From positions 1 through 64,000 of the forward strand of contig JAEZIX010000096.1 of the NCBI GenBank assembly GCA_023415935.1: DNA of 64,000 nucleotides, in the 5' to 3' direction. This DNA is from Cyanobacteria bacterium OH_CDB_20 (lineage in GTDB: Bacteria; Cyanobacteriota; Vampirovibrionia; Gastranaerophilales; Gastranaerophilaceae). Positions 18,522 to 26,222 of this stretch are shown one piece after another. Each line of letters opens with the position of its first letter. Position 1 is the stretch's first letter. The translations under genes and the position numbers were made by a program. The notes beneath the pieces were generated by a model. The model was not told the DNA's origin. It ran no database searches and saw only the letters and a list, made by a program, of their open reading frames with translations.

Positions 18522-18527
18522 ATTATA
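18522..18527 (-). promoter_or_regulatory. possible -10 box of the bcsC-bcsZ-bcsA operon
   Basis: On the minus strand the hexamer is TATAAT, within the 129-nt gap before bcsC and about 60 nt from its ATG. No good -35 box is visible, so this is a weak call. Confidence 0.3.
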
Positions 18528-18590
18528 CAACTGGGGGTATCCTTAAATAATCACAAATAATGCGATATTATATTTTTAAAAGCCGAATGT

Positions 18591-19229
18591 CTACTGATAA
18601 TCTATTTGCTTCAATACATCTGGCAATTCTGATAATTTGTTAACTCTAAAAATATTCTCTGGCGGAGGTATCATAGGCATTACAAGAGAGTCTGAAACAA
18701 TTCTTTGCTCAATCTCAAAAAAGTCCTTGCCATCTGTACAATCTAAATACTGCTTACCTGAGTCTTCAAATGCCCTTCTTTTTGAAACAATTTCATGTAC
18801 TTTATCCGCAAATTTGTCATTTTCAGAACCAAATGCCGTATCCCACAATTTATTTTTATCTTCCCCTGTTAGAACATAAAAAGTATGAAAATCAGGGTCT
18901 TTTGGTTCTATAACACCTATTCCAAATCTTTTTCCAAGCCAAAACTGATTTGGTATATGATTTTTCTTACAAAATCCATCGATCATGGAAAATGAAGGCG
19001 TTTCTAAAAAGAATAATGATTTTGTAGCATTTTTTCTTAATCTCAGTTTTAAAAGCAGCTTTGAAAGAATACCGTCTTTCTCACCACTCGCTGCATTTAC
19101 ATATTTTGAAAAAACATCATCAACTGCTGATAGATTTTCAAGATTTTTAAAAGCACTCTTTGAAACCTGAACCAGATTCACACTGCCAAAATTTACTGAT
19201 TGATTGTTTTTTATCGGTGATATTTTCAT
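18591..19229 (-). CDS. protein of unknown function with N-terminal VNFG motif
   Basis: No family recognised. 212 residues, beginning MKISPIKNNQSVNFGS with V-N-F-G at 12-15, the motif shared by several unknown proteins here. There is no signal peptide or membrane helix. A basic stretch K-L-R-L-R-K-N is near residue 65, and the C-terminal half is mixed alpha/beta with FEIEQRIVSD and a proline-rich P-M-I-P-P-P turn. The gene lies directly upstream of the bcs-like operon on the same strand, 129 nt away, and may or may not be co-transcribed with it. Confidence 0.72.
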   Translation of the reverse strand: MKISPIKNNQSVNFGSVNLVQVSKSAFKNLENLSAVDDVFSKYVNAASGEKDGILSKLLLKLRLRKNATKSLFFLETPSFSMIDGFCKKNHIPNQFWLGKRFGIGVIEPKDPDFHTFYVLTGEDKNKLWDTAFGSENDKFADKVHEIVSKRRAFEDSGKQYLDCTDGKDFFEIEQRIVSDSLVMPMIPPPENIFRVNKLSELPDVLKQIDYQ

Positions 19230-19312
19230 TTACTCTATCTTTTAAACTAATTACATGTATAAAAAACAAACATGAATTTTTTGTACAGTAATAAAAATTT
19301 CACCTTATAAAA

Positions 19313-20086
19313 CTATTTTTTAGCAGCCTCTTTCAATTGATGTTCCCATACTTTTGCATGGACCATAAATTTATAATTAGCAGCATAAATAGCAAAAACA
19401 AACCCATGTAAACCATCCAGATAGCCTTGTTTTAAGAAATAGATTTTGAAAAATTCAGCTATTGGTCTAAAAATAATTTGTGAAGCACTTGTTTTTCTTC
19501 CGACTTGAATCCACTTTTCATTAGCCTCAAAAGTTGTATACTCATTCCATTTATCAGCATGTGGAGACAAGTCAGTAATCATGGAGTGAACTATATAAGA
19601 ATCAGCCCCACGGTGGAAAAATTCTTCACGACCGTCAACTATAGGAGCAGAGTGGATAACCGGCGGATAGTGAACATGCCCTTTTTTGAAGAAACGCAAA
19701 ATACCCGGTTTTGAATAGCTATGAAGCACTTTGCCTAAAAGTTCATTTTTATAAAAAATTCTAATCCCTTCAGCAGCTTTTTCATTTTCTGTTATATATT
19801 TTTTAAGGTTATTAACCAAATTAGGGGAAGCATACTCATCAGCATCGAGAATAAGAGCATAATCAGAAGAAACATGGGACAAAGCAAAATCTCTTGCTGG
19901 ATCACAATACCCTAATTTTTCATGATAGATAATTTTACAGCCGTATTTTTCAGCTATTTCAATAGTTCTATCAGTAGAGTGCATATCACAAATGATAATC
20001 TCATCACAATCTTTTAAAGACGCAACACATCTTTCAAGAAATTTTTCAGCGTTATAAGTATGCACAACTCCGGATATTGTTTTCAT
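19313..20086 (-). CDS. family 2 glycosyltransferase, WaaE/LPS-core type
   Basis: GT2 enzyme of 257 residues. The N-terminus ISGVVHTYNAEKFLERC, ICDMHSTDRT (32-41) and LILDADEYA (78-86) follow the pattern of the WaaE/KdtX group, which adds a hexose to the inner core of lipopolysaccharide. The D-M-H-S-T-D version of the nucleotide-binding turn and DADE metal site are characteristic of that group. The C-terminus is basic and amphipathic, suggesting membrane contact. GGGAGAA precedes the ATG. With kdsA at 48.9 kb, this supports an LPS-making organism. Alternative: a capsule glycosyltransferase. Confidence 0.8.
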   Translation of the reverse strand: MKTISGVVHTYNAEKFLERCVASLKDCDEIIICDMHSTDRTIEIAEKYGCKIIYHEKLGYCDPARDFALSHVSSDYALILDADEYASPNLVNNLKKYITENEKAAEGIRIFYKNELLGKVLHSYSKPGILRFFKKGHVHYPPVIHSAPIVDGREEFFHRGADSYIVHSMITDLSPHADKWNEYTTFEANEKWIQVGRKTSASQIIFRPIAEFFKIYFLKQGYLDGLHGFVFAIYAANYKFMVHAKVWEHQLKEAAKK

Positions 20087-20132
20087 GATTTTCTCCCTTA
20101 CACTATTCTCTTATCTCATTATATTACTAGAA

Positions 20133-20168
20133 AAAATAAAAAGAAGAACAATTGTTCTTCTTTTTTAA
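20133..20168 (-). terminator. terminator after the solenoid protein gene
   Basis: A perfect 22-nt palindrome, AAGAAGAACAATTGTTCTTCTT (20141-20162 as two 11-nt halves), is flanked by A-rich and T-rich tracts on its two sides. It lies 18-45 nt after the stop of the reverse gene ending at 20186. The symmetry would allow it to work on both strands. Confidence 0.75.
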
Positions 20169-20185
20169 TATTTCAAATAAAAGTT

Positions 20186-21154
20186 TTATTCAAATTGAAC
20201 ACGCCCGCCAATATTTTGATAGATAAAGTCCATTGGCTCCATTGAAGTACCTTTAATAAAGATAGAACCGCCGACAACACCTGTACGAATTGCTTCCAGT
20301 TTAGAATGTTCTGCGTGAATATCGCCTTCAACCATAATGCCTACAGCGAGTTTGTTTACTTGAGACTTGCTAACATCAATAGAACCTTTGATAAATCTCA
20401 AACTGCTTAGATCTTTAATATCAGATTTTTGAGCGGTGAAATTTGCACCGGCATCTGTTAAATTTGGAAGCTCTATACCTGAACTCAAACTAAAATCAGC
20501 ATCACCACCGATATAAGTTAAATTTGAAAGTTTAACATTTTGAGAATCTACAAATTTTGCAGCATTAGTTATTTTTACTAATGAATCCATATTTACATCA
20601 GCTGCACCCTCAAAATCAGCATTGCCGTTTATTACAGCTAATGATGACATATCAATATTTGAAGTATAAGGAGCATTTACTGAACCGCCTACGCAATTAA
20701 GGTTTGGCATGCTTACATCTTGTCTATATCCAATAGCTACGTCGCCTCTGACGTATTTCAAATTAGGTAAATCTGAAACAGTAGAATATTCGATGTCGAA
20801 ATCGCCATCAACTCCTGTAATATCTTTTAAAAGTGTGTTTTCATCAACGCCTAAATCTGCAAATGTTGTATCTTTAGAAGGTTGGTGGAATGAACTTAGT
20901 ATTTTTTCGCCTCTATCATTTTGTTTAACCTGCATTCCACAGTCTTCAAGAATGCCGTCATAATCTTCAAATGCAAGTTTAGACTGAATTTTATTTATTA
21001 ATTCTTGTTTTTTATCTACTTCTGGCCTATTTGTAAGCTCAAAAGAATCAACTATCGGAGAAGATGAATAAGGTTGATCTTTAACTCCATATTGGCTTAC
21101 GCTTCTACCTGAGAAAATTGGGACAAATTTAATAGGGTTAATTGATAAATTCAT
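20186..21154 (-). CDS. repeat (solenoid) protein with N-terminal F-S-G motif
   Basis: 322 residues, family not assigned. From about residue 110 the sequence is a run of roughly nine units of 20-23 residues, each with a pattern like (L/M)-x-x-L-x-x-I-x-G-x-A-D-F: for example LPNLKYVRGDV, MSSLAVINGNADF, LSNLTYIGGDADF, LSSLRFIKGSIDV. This periodicity indicates a leucine-rich-repeat or parallel beta-solenoid fold. The N-terminus MNLSINPIKFVPIFSGRS places F-S-G at 14-16, like the F-G motif of other unknown proteins here. The ATG at 21154 is chosen over one at 21184 because GGAAGGAAG lies 6-8 nt before it. No signal peptide. Possible binding or scaffolding protein. Confidence 0.75.
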   Translation of the reverse strand: MNLSINPIKFVPIFSGRSVSQYGVKDQPYSSSPIVDSFELTNRPEVDKKQELINKIQSKLAFEDYDGILEDCGMQVKQNDRGEKILSSFHQPSKDTTFADLGVDENTLLKDITGVDGDFDIEYSTVSDLPNLKYVRGDVAIGYRQDVSMPNLNCVGGSVNAPYTSNIDMSSLAVINGNADFEGAADVNMDSLVKITNAAKFVDSQNVKLSNLTYIGGDADFSLSSGIELPNLTDAGANFTAQKSDIKDLSSLRFIKGSIDVSKSQVNKLAVGIMVEGDIHAEHSKLEAIRTGVVGGSIFIKGTSMEPMDFIYQNIGGRVQFE

Positions 21155-21257
21155 AAACGCACTTCCTTCCAGAAAATGGACCATTCCGATAATTAAATGG
21201 CACTCAACACAATAATTTGCTCAAAATGAACAAATTATTAAACTATATTAAGAAAAA

Positions 21258-22403
21258 TTATAAGCTTTTATTCTGAAGGGCAGTATTTATGCGCAAATGT
21301 ACCTCATCATATAATAACGATATGTGCTTAGAAACAATTTCATCGATTTGCTCATAATTAAATGTATAAAGGTCTGAAATCTTTCTGGTTACAGCTTCTT
21401 CAATTTCAGCATAGACTCCTGACATTTGGTTTGAGACAATTTTATCTATTTGCTCGTAATTAAATGTATAAAGTTCAGAAATCTTTTTGCTGGCGATTTC
21501 ATCAATTTTTTCATATTCAAACTTATATAATTCTCTTAGTTTTTCATCAATTATATCCTGCAACTGCAATGTAGGCTTATAAAGGCCGTACGCCAATACC
21601 TTATGCGCCCATGGAGTAAAAGCAAGATATTTAAAAAATTCGAAGAAACAAGGATACACAACTCCTTTATCCCAAGGTCTTATCCTTCCTGCGTAATGCA
21701 TAATATTTATGTAAGGCAAAATATCAAGAAATTTTCCTTGAACATTAACTGAAAACTTGTTTATTTGAAGATTGTACATCCCGTTAAGGATTTTTATCTT
21801 ATCTTTTAAAACACAGTTTAAAACATCTTGGTCGTGATACACAATTTTTTCGCGATTTTCATCTATAAAATCAAAGAATTTCTGTTCCATACCATCTTCT
21901 CTAAGTTTTTTTAGATTTAAAATGAGGACACCAGCATTAAAATACTTTTTTGTATTTATTCTCAGCGCATTTGATGTAGCTTCTGCATCAATAGCCATAG
22001 CAGCATAATAACCTTCTATATCAGTATTATAAAGACTGACAAGATTATTCAAAACCAGAGTATCTACATCAAGATATAGCATTTTATCAAGATTAGGAAA
22101 CAAAGACGGCAAGACCAGCCTATAATAAGATGCTATAGTAATAATTTTATTTCTGTGTATCTCAGTTTGAGGGAATGGACAATTCTTAAATCTTTCTTCG
22201 TCAACTTTGATGTACGATATATTAAAATCTTTAATAGATTTCAGTGTTTCAATTTTTTTCTTATTTAGAGTAGAAATACCTGCGTCAAGAACATAAAAGT
22301 TAAGTCTATCATCAGTTTTTATTTCAATATTTTTTAAAATTGATGAAATACAAACCCCAAGCTGCATTGCGTAGTTATTATCAAGGCTAAAACAAATATC
22401 CAT
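21258..22403 (-). CDS. family 8 glycosyltransferase with C-terminal tandem repeats
   Basis: GT8 enzyme of 381 residues: MDICFSLDNNYAMQLGVCIS at the start, YLDVD with the DxD motif at 112-114, FNAGVLILNL (155-164), HDQDVLNCVL (190-199) and MHYAGRIRPWDK (235-246). After the catalytic domain (about 270 residues) there are repeats of 19 residues, ISELYTFNYEQIDKIVSNQ and ISDLYTFNYEQIDEIVSKH, preceded by a diverged copy at 289-307. They look helical and may be an oligomerisation or membrane-surface coiled coil. Related to the GT8 at 1600 but without its Rossmann-like tail. Likely LPS or surface-glycan glucosyl/galactosyltransferase. Confidence 0.85.
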   Translation of the reverse strand: MDICFSLDNNYAMQLGVCISSILKNIEIKTDDRLNFYVLDAGISTLNKKKIETLKSIKDFNISYIKVDEERFKNCPFPQTEIHRNKIITIASYYRLVLPSLFPNLDKMLYLDVDTLVLNNLVSLYNTDIEGYYAAMAIDAEATSNALRINTKKYFNAGVLILNLKKLREDGMEQKFFDFIDENREKIVYHDQDVLNCVLKDKIKILNGMYNLQINKFSVNVQGKFLDILPYINIMHYAGRIRPWDKGVVYPCFFEFFKYLAFTPWAHKVLAYGLYKPTLQLQDIIDEKLRELYKFEYEKIDEIASKKISELYTFNYEQIDKIVSNQMSGVYAEIEEAVTRKISDLYTFNYEQIDEIVSKHISLLYDEVHLRINTALQNKSL

Positions 22404-22621
22404 AAAATTCTTTCAAAAAATTACAAACAAATTATAGCAGAGAAACCGCCCAGATGCCATAGCTGATACAAGCTCTATGCAAAACAATTTATAATTTTGT
22501 ATTTCAAAAAACCATAAAATGTTTACAAAAGTTCACAAACACAAACTAAAAAGTCAATTATTTAAATCGTAAATACTTTATATATACATAAGAGAGATTT
22601 AAAAGTAAAGGACAGAGAGTT

Positions 22622-22846
22622 ATGCAAACAGGTACTGTTACTACCCTTAATTTTGGTGCGCTTACAGAAAGAGTTGAAGCAGTTGGAAATGATCCAAGAA
22701 TGAGATTCAGAAATTCTGCAGATCCAATTTATGTAGCATTCGAATACCTTGATGAACAACCTATTTCAACATTAGCAGCATCTTTCGTTAAAGATTCATT
22801 TAACGATGTAATCAAATTCGTATCTAAAGTAGTTAAAGCAGCTTAA
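22622..22846 (+). CDS. small protein with N-terminal LNFG motif
   Basis: Unrecognised 74-residue protein, MQTGTVTTLNFGA with L-N-F-G at 9-12, again the short F-G motif. The body is mixed polar (RVEAVGNDPRMRFRNSADPI) and ends with an amphipathic helix of about 20 residues, ending K-V-V-K-A-A. GGACAGAGAG is a fair ribosome site just before the ATG. It is monocistronic, between two reverse genes. At this size it may be a subunit or a peptide-like effector; function unknown. Confidence 0.65.
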   Translation: MQTGTVTTLNFGALTERVEAVGNDPRMRFRNSADPIYVAFEYLDEQPISTLAASFVKDSFNDVIKFVSKVVKAA

Positions 22847-22945
22847 TTTAACAAAATAGATTAAAAAAGAATAAAACCACAAAAAACGCCTCCTCGAAGA
22901 AGAAGGCTAACACAAATTTACTTTAAATCTCTATTAATAAATCGT

Positions 22946-23599
22946 TTAAAAAGAAGCAGAGCAACATTCACACCCTTTACTACAAAAATCTCTTACAGGA
23001 CAAATAGAACATCTGGGACCTTGCGGTTTACAGATGTTTTGTCCTAGTGTAACAAACAAAGTATTTATATCTTTCCAGTATTTTTTCGGCAAAGTTTTTC
23101 TTAGTGCAAATTCTGTTTCTTCAGGTTCTTTGGTATTTACAAGCCCCATTCTGTTTGAAATCCTGTGTACATGGACATCAACACAAATTGCAGGTTTATC
23201 AAAACCTTTTGTCATAACTAGATTAGCCGTTTTTCTCCCGACACCGTTAAATTTTACAAGCTCATCAATTGAATCAGGGACTTTTGAGTCCATTTGTTCG
23301 TATATTGCTTTAGAAAGCTCAATAATTTGTTTTGCTTTGTTTTTGTAGAAACCAACAGGAAAAATGGCTTTTTGAAGCACATCTAAATCACAGTTTGCAA
23401 AATCTTTTGGAGTTTTGCCAATTTCAAGCATTCTCATAGTTGCAGGATATGTTGTTTTGTCATTAGTTCTTAAAGATAAAATACAGGCAATAAGTACGAT
23501 AAAAGGATCATGGACATCTTCCATAAATTTAACAAATTCTGTTTGTGGAAGATTAGCATTATTTAAATTTTCAAAAATTTTATCGTAATTAATTTTCAT
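22946..23599 (-). CDS. nth: endonuclease III
   Basis: DNA glycosylase/AP lyase that excises oxidised pyrimidines. 217 residues from the ATG at 23599; a TTG 18 nt further upstream is possible but has no better ribosome site. The helix-hairpin-helix reads FNGVGRKTANLV with the catalytic Lys in GRKTA, followed by the catalytic Asp in ICVDVHVHRISNR. The iron-sulphur cluster motif Cys-x6-Cys-x2-Cys-x5-Cys is intact (CKPQGPRCSICPVRDFC). Two extra cysteines lie in the very C-terminal tail. Located downstream of the ferredoxin gene but separated by a terminator. Confidence 0.95.
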   Translation of the reverse strand: MKINYDKIFENLNNANLPQTEFVKFMEDVHDPFIVLIACILSLRTNDKTTYPATMRMLEIGKTPKDFANCDLDVLQKAIFPVGFYKNKAKQIIELSKAIYEQMDSKVPDSIDELVKFNGVGRKTANLVMTKGFDKPAICVDVHVHRISNRMGLVNTKEPEETEFALRKTLPKKYWKDINTLFVTLGQNICKPQGPRCSICPVRDFCSKGCECCSASF

Positions 23600-23616
23600 A
23601 AGAGAATAATACAACA

Positions 23617-23644
23617 AAAAAGCCGCCTATAAAGACGGCTTTTC
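23617..23644 (-). terminator. terminator after the ferredoxin gene
   Basis: AAAAGCCG (23618-23625) pairs with CGGCTTTT (23636-23643) around a 10-nt loop. Read on the minus strand it ends in a T-run. It lies 27 nt after the ferredoxin stop and just before nth. Confidence 0.8.
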
Positions 23645-23669
23645 GTAATCCTTAGATTATTAAAAGATA

Positions 23670-23846
23670 TTATTCAACGATAATAGCGTTAACAGGGCAA
23701 GCATCAGCTGCTTCTTTAACACAATCTTCGTTACCAGCGATAGCAGATTCAACTACTACTGCGATATCTTCAATTTTAAATACAGCGTCACAAATTGATT
23801 CGCAAGCGCCGCAAGCTATACAACCATCATCAACTTTTACTTTCAT
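23670..23846 (-). CDS. [4Fe-4S] ferredoxin, 58 residues
   Basis: Small electron carrier. The cysteines are at 9, 12, 15 and 50 (C-x2-C-x2-C ... C-P), the usual ligands of one [4Fe-4S] cluster, plus Cys19 and Cys42, which correspond to the disulphide pair of Thermotoga maritima-type ferredoxin. The second cluster found in clostridial 2[4Fe-4S] ferredoxins is missing. The protein is very acidic, as expected. AAGGAG lies 6 nt before the ATG. It has its own extended -10 promoter, a leader hairpin and a terminator, so it is monocistronic and probably highly expressed. It would serve anaerobic redox enzymes such as pyruvate:ferredoxin oxidoreductase or hydrogenase. Confidence 0.93.
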   Translation of the reverse strand: MKVKVDDGCIACGACESICDAVFKIEDIAVVVESAIAGNEDCVKEAADACPVNAIIVE

Positions 23847-23880
23847 GTTTTTCTCCTTTTAATTGTGTTTTTATTCAATA

Positions 23881-23901
23881 GAAACAAAGTAACATTGTTT
23901 C
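23881..23901 (-). other. hairpin at the 5' end of the ferredoxin mRNA
   Basis: GAAACAA (23881-23887) is a perfect inverted repeat of TTGTTTC (23895-23901) with a 7-nt loop. It begins almost exactly at the predicted transcription start, so it could be a stabilising 5' stem-loop or an operator. Confidence 0.45.
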
Positions 23902-23907
23902 GAAAAG

Positions 23908-23916
23908 ATTATAACA
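23908..23916 (-). promoter_or_regulatory. extended -10 promoter of the ferredoxin gene
   Basis: TGTTATAAT on the minus strand: a perfect -10 box with TG extension. The predicted start is near 23901, about 55 nt before the ATG. Confidence 0.6.
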
Positions 23917-23927
23917 AAAAAAGAAAA

Positions 23928-25106
23928 TTAATCCAATAGCCAGGACCTAACCACATCGGCTACGTAAGTAAAGCTAGGTTTTATTCCGATATTACCCGAA
24001 CTGATACCATGGTGGTAAACGATTACTGGCACGCGTTCTCTGGTATGATCAGTGCCCGGCTCTGTAGGATCACAACCGTGGTCAGCTGTTATTATAAGTA
24101 AATCGTTATCGGTCATATTTTCAATAATTTGAGGAAGGTAAGTATCAATTTCTTCAATAGCTTTTGCATATCCATGTGGATCATTTCTGTGGCCGTAAAG
24201 CATATCTGTATCAACAAGATTAGTGAAAATAAAAGATTTGCAAGAATCGCACTGAATATCTTCTTCAGTTTTTAAATTCTCAATATCTATCTCATTTTTA
24301 ACAGCTTTTAAAGTAAGTTCTAAACCTTCTTTATTTGAACCTGTATGAATTGCGTGAGTAATCCCTTGTTTAACAAAAATATCTTCAATTTTACCAATAC
24401 CAAATACGGTACATTTTTCACCTTTTAGCTCATCACAAAGTGTAGGTTTTAAAGGTTTTACTGAATAATCACGCCTCAAAGCGCCAACTCTTGTTGGTAT
24501 TCCATCAATTATTTTATAAGGACGCGCAATTACACGGGACACGCCATGCCCGTTATCAAGTATTTTTCTAGCTATTTCACAGTATTCATAGAGTTTTTGA
24601 ATAGGTATCAAATCAATATCAACAGCTATTTGGAAAACACTATCGGCACTCGTATATACAATAGGGAACTTCGTTTTCTGGTGTTCATCGTTTAAATCTT
24701 CAATAATCTTTGTGCCAGATGCAGGGTAATTTCCTAATATGCCTTTGCAGCCTGTTTTTTCTACAAATTCATTAATCACATTTTCAGGAAAACCTTGAGG
24801 ATAAACTTTAAAAGGCTCGTCCAGAATAAGTCCCATCATCTCCCAGTGGCCTGTTGTAGTGTCTTTGCCTTTTGAAGTTTCTTCCAAAATCCCATACTGA
24901 GCAATACTATCGCAATTAGGCAAAATACCTTTAATATCGATGATATTTCCCAAGCCTAATTTATAGAAATTTGGAGCATTAAGCCCTCCGGCTGCTTCTG
25001 CAACATTTTTAAGAGTATTACAAGAAGGTCTGTCAGAATAATCTGCAGCATCGTGCATTGCACCACAACCCATAGAATCAACTACAACAACAATAGCTCT
25101 TTTCAT
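23928..25106 (-). CDS. deoB: phosphopentomutase
   Basis: Interconverts ribose/deoxyribose 1-phosphate and 5-phosphate in nucleoside salvage. 392 residues, normal for DeoB. It belongs to the alkaline-phosphatase superfamily: metal Asp10 in VVVVDSMG, the nucleophile Thr in GKDTTTGHWEMMG (about 80-92), YGHRNDPHGYA, ITADHGCDPT and GTDHTRERVPVIVY near the C-terminus complete the metal sites. AAAGGTG precedes the ATG. It is monocistronic with an extended -10 promoter just upstream; no deoA or deoC is seen nearby. Confidence 0.96.
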   Translation of the reverse strand: MKRAIVVVVDSMGCGAMHDAADYSDRPSCNTLKNVAEAAGGLNAPNFYKLGLGNIIDIKGILPNCDSIAQYGILEETSKGKDTTTGHWEMMGLILDEPFKVYPQGFPENVINEFVEKTGCKGILGNYPASGTKIIEDLNDEHQKTKFPIVYTSADSVFQIAVDIDLIPIQKLYEYCEIARKILDNGHGVSRVIARPYKIIDGIPTRVGALRRDYSVKPLKPTLCDELKGEKCTVFGIGKIEDIFVKQGITHAIHTGSNKEGLELTLKAVKNEIDIENLKTEEDIQCDSCKSFIFTNLVDTDMLYGHRNDPHGYAKAIEEIDTYLPQIIENMTDNDLLIITADHGCDPTEPGTDHTRERVPVIVYHHGISSGNIGIKPSFTYVADVVRSWLLD

Positions 25107-25135
25107 ATAATCACCTTTTAATAAGTCCCAATTGA

Positions 25136-25144
25136 ATTATAACA
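25136..25144 (-). promoter_or_regulatory. extended -10 promoter of deoB
   Basis: TGTTATAAT on the minus strand, about 30 nt before the deoB ATG. The implied leader is about 22 nt and includes the Shine-Dalgarno AAAGGTG. Confidence 0.6.
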
Positions 25145-25165
25145 CCAAGATAAAGACTGCACATT

Positions 25166-25249
25166 TTATTTATTCAACAAACATTCAACCTCTAATTTTT
25201 TTCGCAGTCTTGGGAATTTTGCGTTAAACGGCATTTCGGTCTTGCTCAT
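25166..25249 (-). CDS. possible 27-residue ORF upstream of deoB
   Basis: ATG at 25249 opens a 27-codon frame beginning MSKTEMPFNAKFPRL, with G-G-G 8 nt before the start. The composition looks protein-like (basic middle, K-K-L-E-V-E-C end). The same frame is open upstream for another 30 codons. It may be a leader peptide, the end of a decayed gene, or chance. Weak call. Confidence 0.2.
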   Translation of the reverse strand: MSKTEMPFNAKFPRLRKKLEVECLLNK

Positions 25250-25281
25250 CACAAGCCCTACAGCCTCTGCAAAATTTTCGC

Positions 25282-25307
25282 AAAAAAAAAGTTCTGTCTT
25301 ACAGAAC
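25282..25307 (-). terminator. strong terminator of the candidate RNA
   Basis: On the minus strand GTTCTG-TAAGA-CAGAAC is followed by nine T. No gene with a stop codon close upstream ends here, which suggests it terminates a non-coding transcript. Confidence 0.7.
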
Positions 25308-25495
25308 AATTTGTTAATTCTCTCCCAACTAATTCCTATTTAATTAACCCCTCACTCGATTATAATTCTTTAACGGGGAAAGTTCACATAATTCGCGAAC
25401 TCCTAATCCAAACAAATTTTCCCAAATCTAATAGCCACTCCTTGGTTCTTTGCCATCACCTCTCTAACTGTTCAAATCCATTAATCTCAACTCGT
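25282..25495 (-). ncRNA. candidate small RNA of about 214 nt
   Basis: A promoter-like pair at 25502-25530 and a textbook terminator at 25282-25307 define a transcript of about 214 nt without a long ORF. A hairpin GTTCGC-GAATTAT-GTGAAC lies in its middle (about 25382-25400), and CCCC/GGGG blocks flank a 20-nt segment just after it. The size fits 6S RNA, but I could not build the long 6S rod with a central bubble, and the RNase P, tmRNA and SRP RNA signature motifs are absent. The class is therefore unknown. Confidence 0.4.
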
Positions 25496-25501
25496 GTGCT
25501 T

Positions 25502-25530
25502 ATACTAATTCGCTCGGGCATGCTTTACAA
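25502..25530 (-). promoter_or_regulatory. promoter-like pair for the candidate RNA
   Basis: Minus strand TTGTAA (25525-25530) and TAGTAT (25502-25507), spacer 17 nt. Start expected near 25495. Confidence 0.4.
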
Positions 25531-25725
25531 GAAAAAATATCAACCAAAAAATTTACAATTGACCATGCCCATATAAAACAATAGGGTAAACAAGTTTTTA
25601 CAATTTTTAATGAAGCCAATTTAATGAAAATTAGTAAAGAAATAAATAATTTTTTATTGACAAATCCCAATAAATATAAGCTAAAAAGGGCATGGAAAAA
25701 TAGCTTAAAATAAAAAAACAACGCA

Positions 25726-25757
25726 TTAAAAAAGAGCTTTTGAAAGCCCTTTTTTAA
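25726..25757 (-). terminator. terminator after rpmB
   Basis: TTAAAAAAGAGCTTT pairs with AAAGCCCTTTTTTAA with one mismatch and a 2-nt centre (about 25726-25740 with 25743-25757). It lies 17 nt after the rpmB stop and ends in a T-run on the minus strand. Confidence 0.75.
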
Positions 25758-25773
25758 TAAATTTTAAACTTAA

Positions 25774-25965
25774 TTAAACAGCTCTTTGAACTTTATTTGC
25801 TCTTAAGCAAGAAGTGCAAACTTTTAATCTTTTTACAGTTCCATTATCGTTAACTTTAACAGTTTGAAGGTTTGGAAACTGTCTGTGCACGTTTTGTTTA
25901 TGTGAAAAAGATATTTTAGCTGCTTTTAAAGATTTTTTTCCGCATACATCGCATTGAATTGACAT
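25774..25965 (-). CDS. rpmB: 50S ribosomal protein L28
   Basis: Ribosomal protein of 63 residues. MSIQCDVCGK at the start, SHKQNVHRQFPNLQ (21-34) and VCTSCLRANKVQ near the end are typical L28. The two C-x2-C pairs (Cys5/Cys8 and Cys50/Cys53) make this the zinc-binding (C+) form. GGAAA lies before the ATG. Monocistronic with its own terminator. Confidence 0.96.
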   Translation of the reverse strand: MSIQCDVCGKKSLKAAKISFSHKQNVHRQFPNLQTVKVNDNGTVKRLKVCTSCLRANKVQRAV

Positions 25966-26151
25966 TTTTATTTCCTTTCGAATAATTAATTTTCATTAAT
26001 GTTTGGTATTTTTAGGCAACAAGAACATTTGCCCCGACTGCCCGAGTATTGAAATAATAATTTAAAGACAATAATTAATCAACCCCGAAAATAAAATCAG
26101 GTTTAGTATCGTTACAATTTTTGAAAAAAATGACATATAGATTTAAAAGCA

Positions 26152-26180
26152 TGAACATTTGGGCTAAAATTGTATAGAAT
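26152..26180 (+). promoter_or_regulatory. possible promoter of the dgt-dnaG-rpoD operon
   Basis: TGAACA (26152-26157) and TAGAAT (26175-26180) are 17 nt apart. The start would be near 26187, with a 36-nt leader to the ATG at 26223. The 257-nt gap upstream holds nothing else I recognise. Confidence 0.4.
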
Positions 26181-26222
26181 ATATGAGCACTTAACCTGTC
26201 AAAATCCTAAGGAATATAATAA

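Larger units (their letters stand above)
25107..25773. other. 667-nt gap between deoB and rpmB: candidate RNA, otherwise no clear gene
   Basis: The largest gene-poor stretch in the window. On the minus strand it contains, in order: an AT-rich part after the rpmB terminator (25530-25725) in which nothing is recognised, a promoter-like pair (25502-25530), a purine-rich block ending in a strong terminator (25282), and a stop-free frame of 57 codons (25166-25339) that runs through that terminator. Reading the same frame upstream gives protein-like text interrupted by several stops, so either a decayed gene or a structured RNA is possible. Confidence 0.4.

Noticed and set aside
22847..22945. Terminator between the 22622 gene and nth
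   Set aside because: GCCTCCTC and AAGAAGGC pair only with several mismatches and no T-run follows.
25500..25721. 73-codon hydrophobic reading frame on the minus strand, in the deoB-rpmB gap
   Set aside because: Phe/Leu/Ile-rich composition follows from AT-rich DNA, there is no Shine-Dalgarno, and its 3' part covers the promoter-like pair of the RNA candidate.
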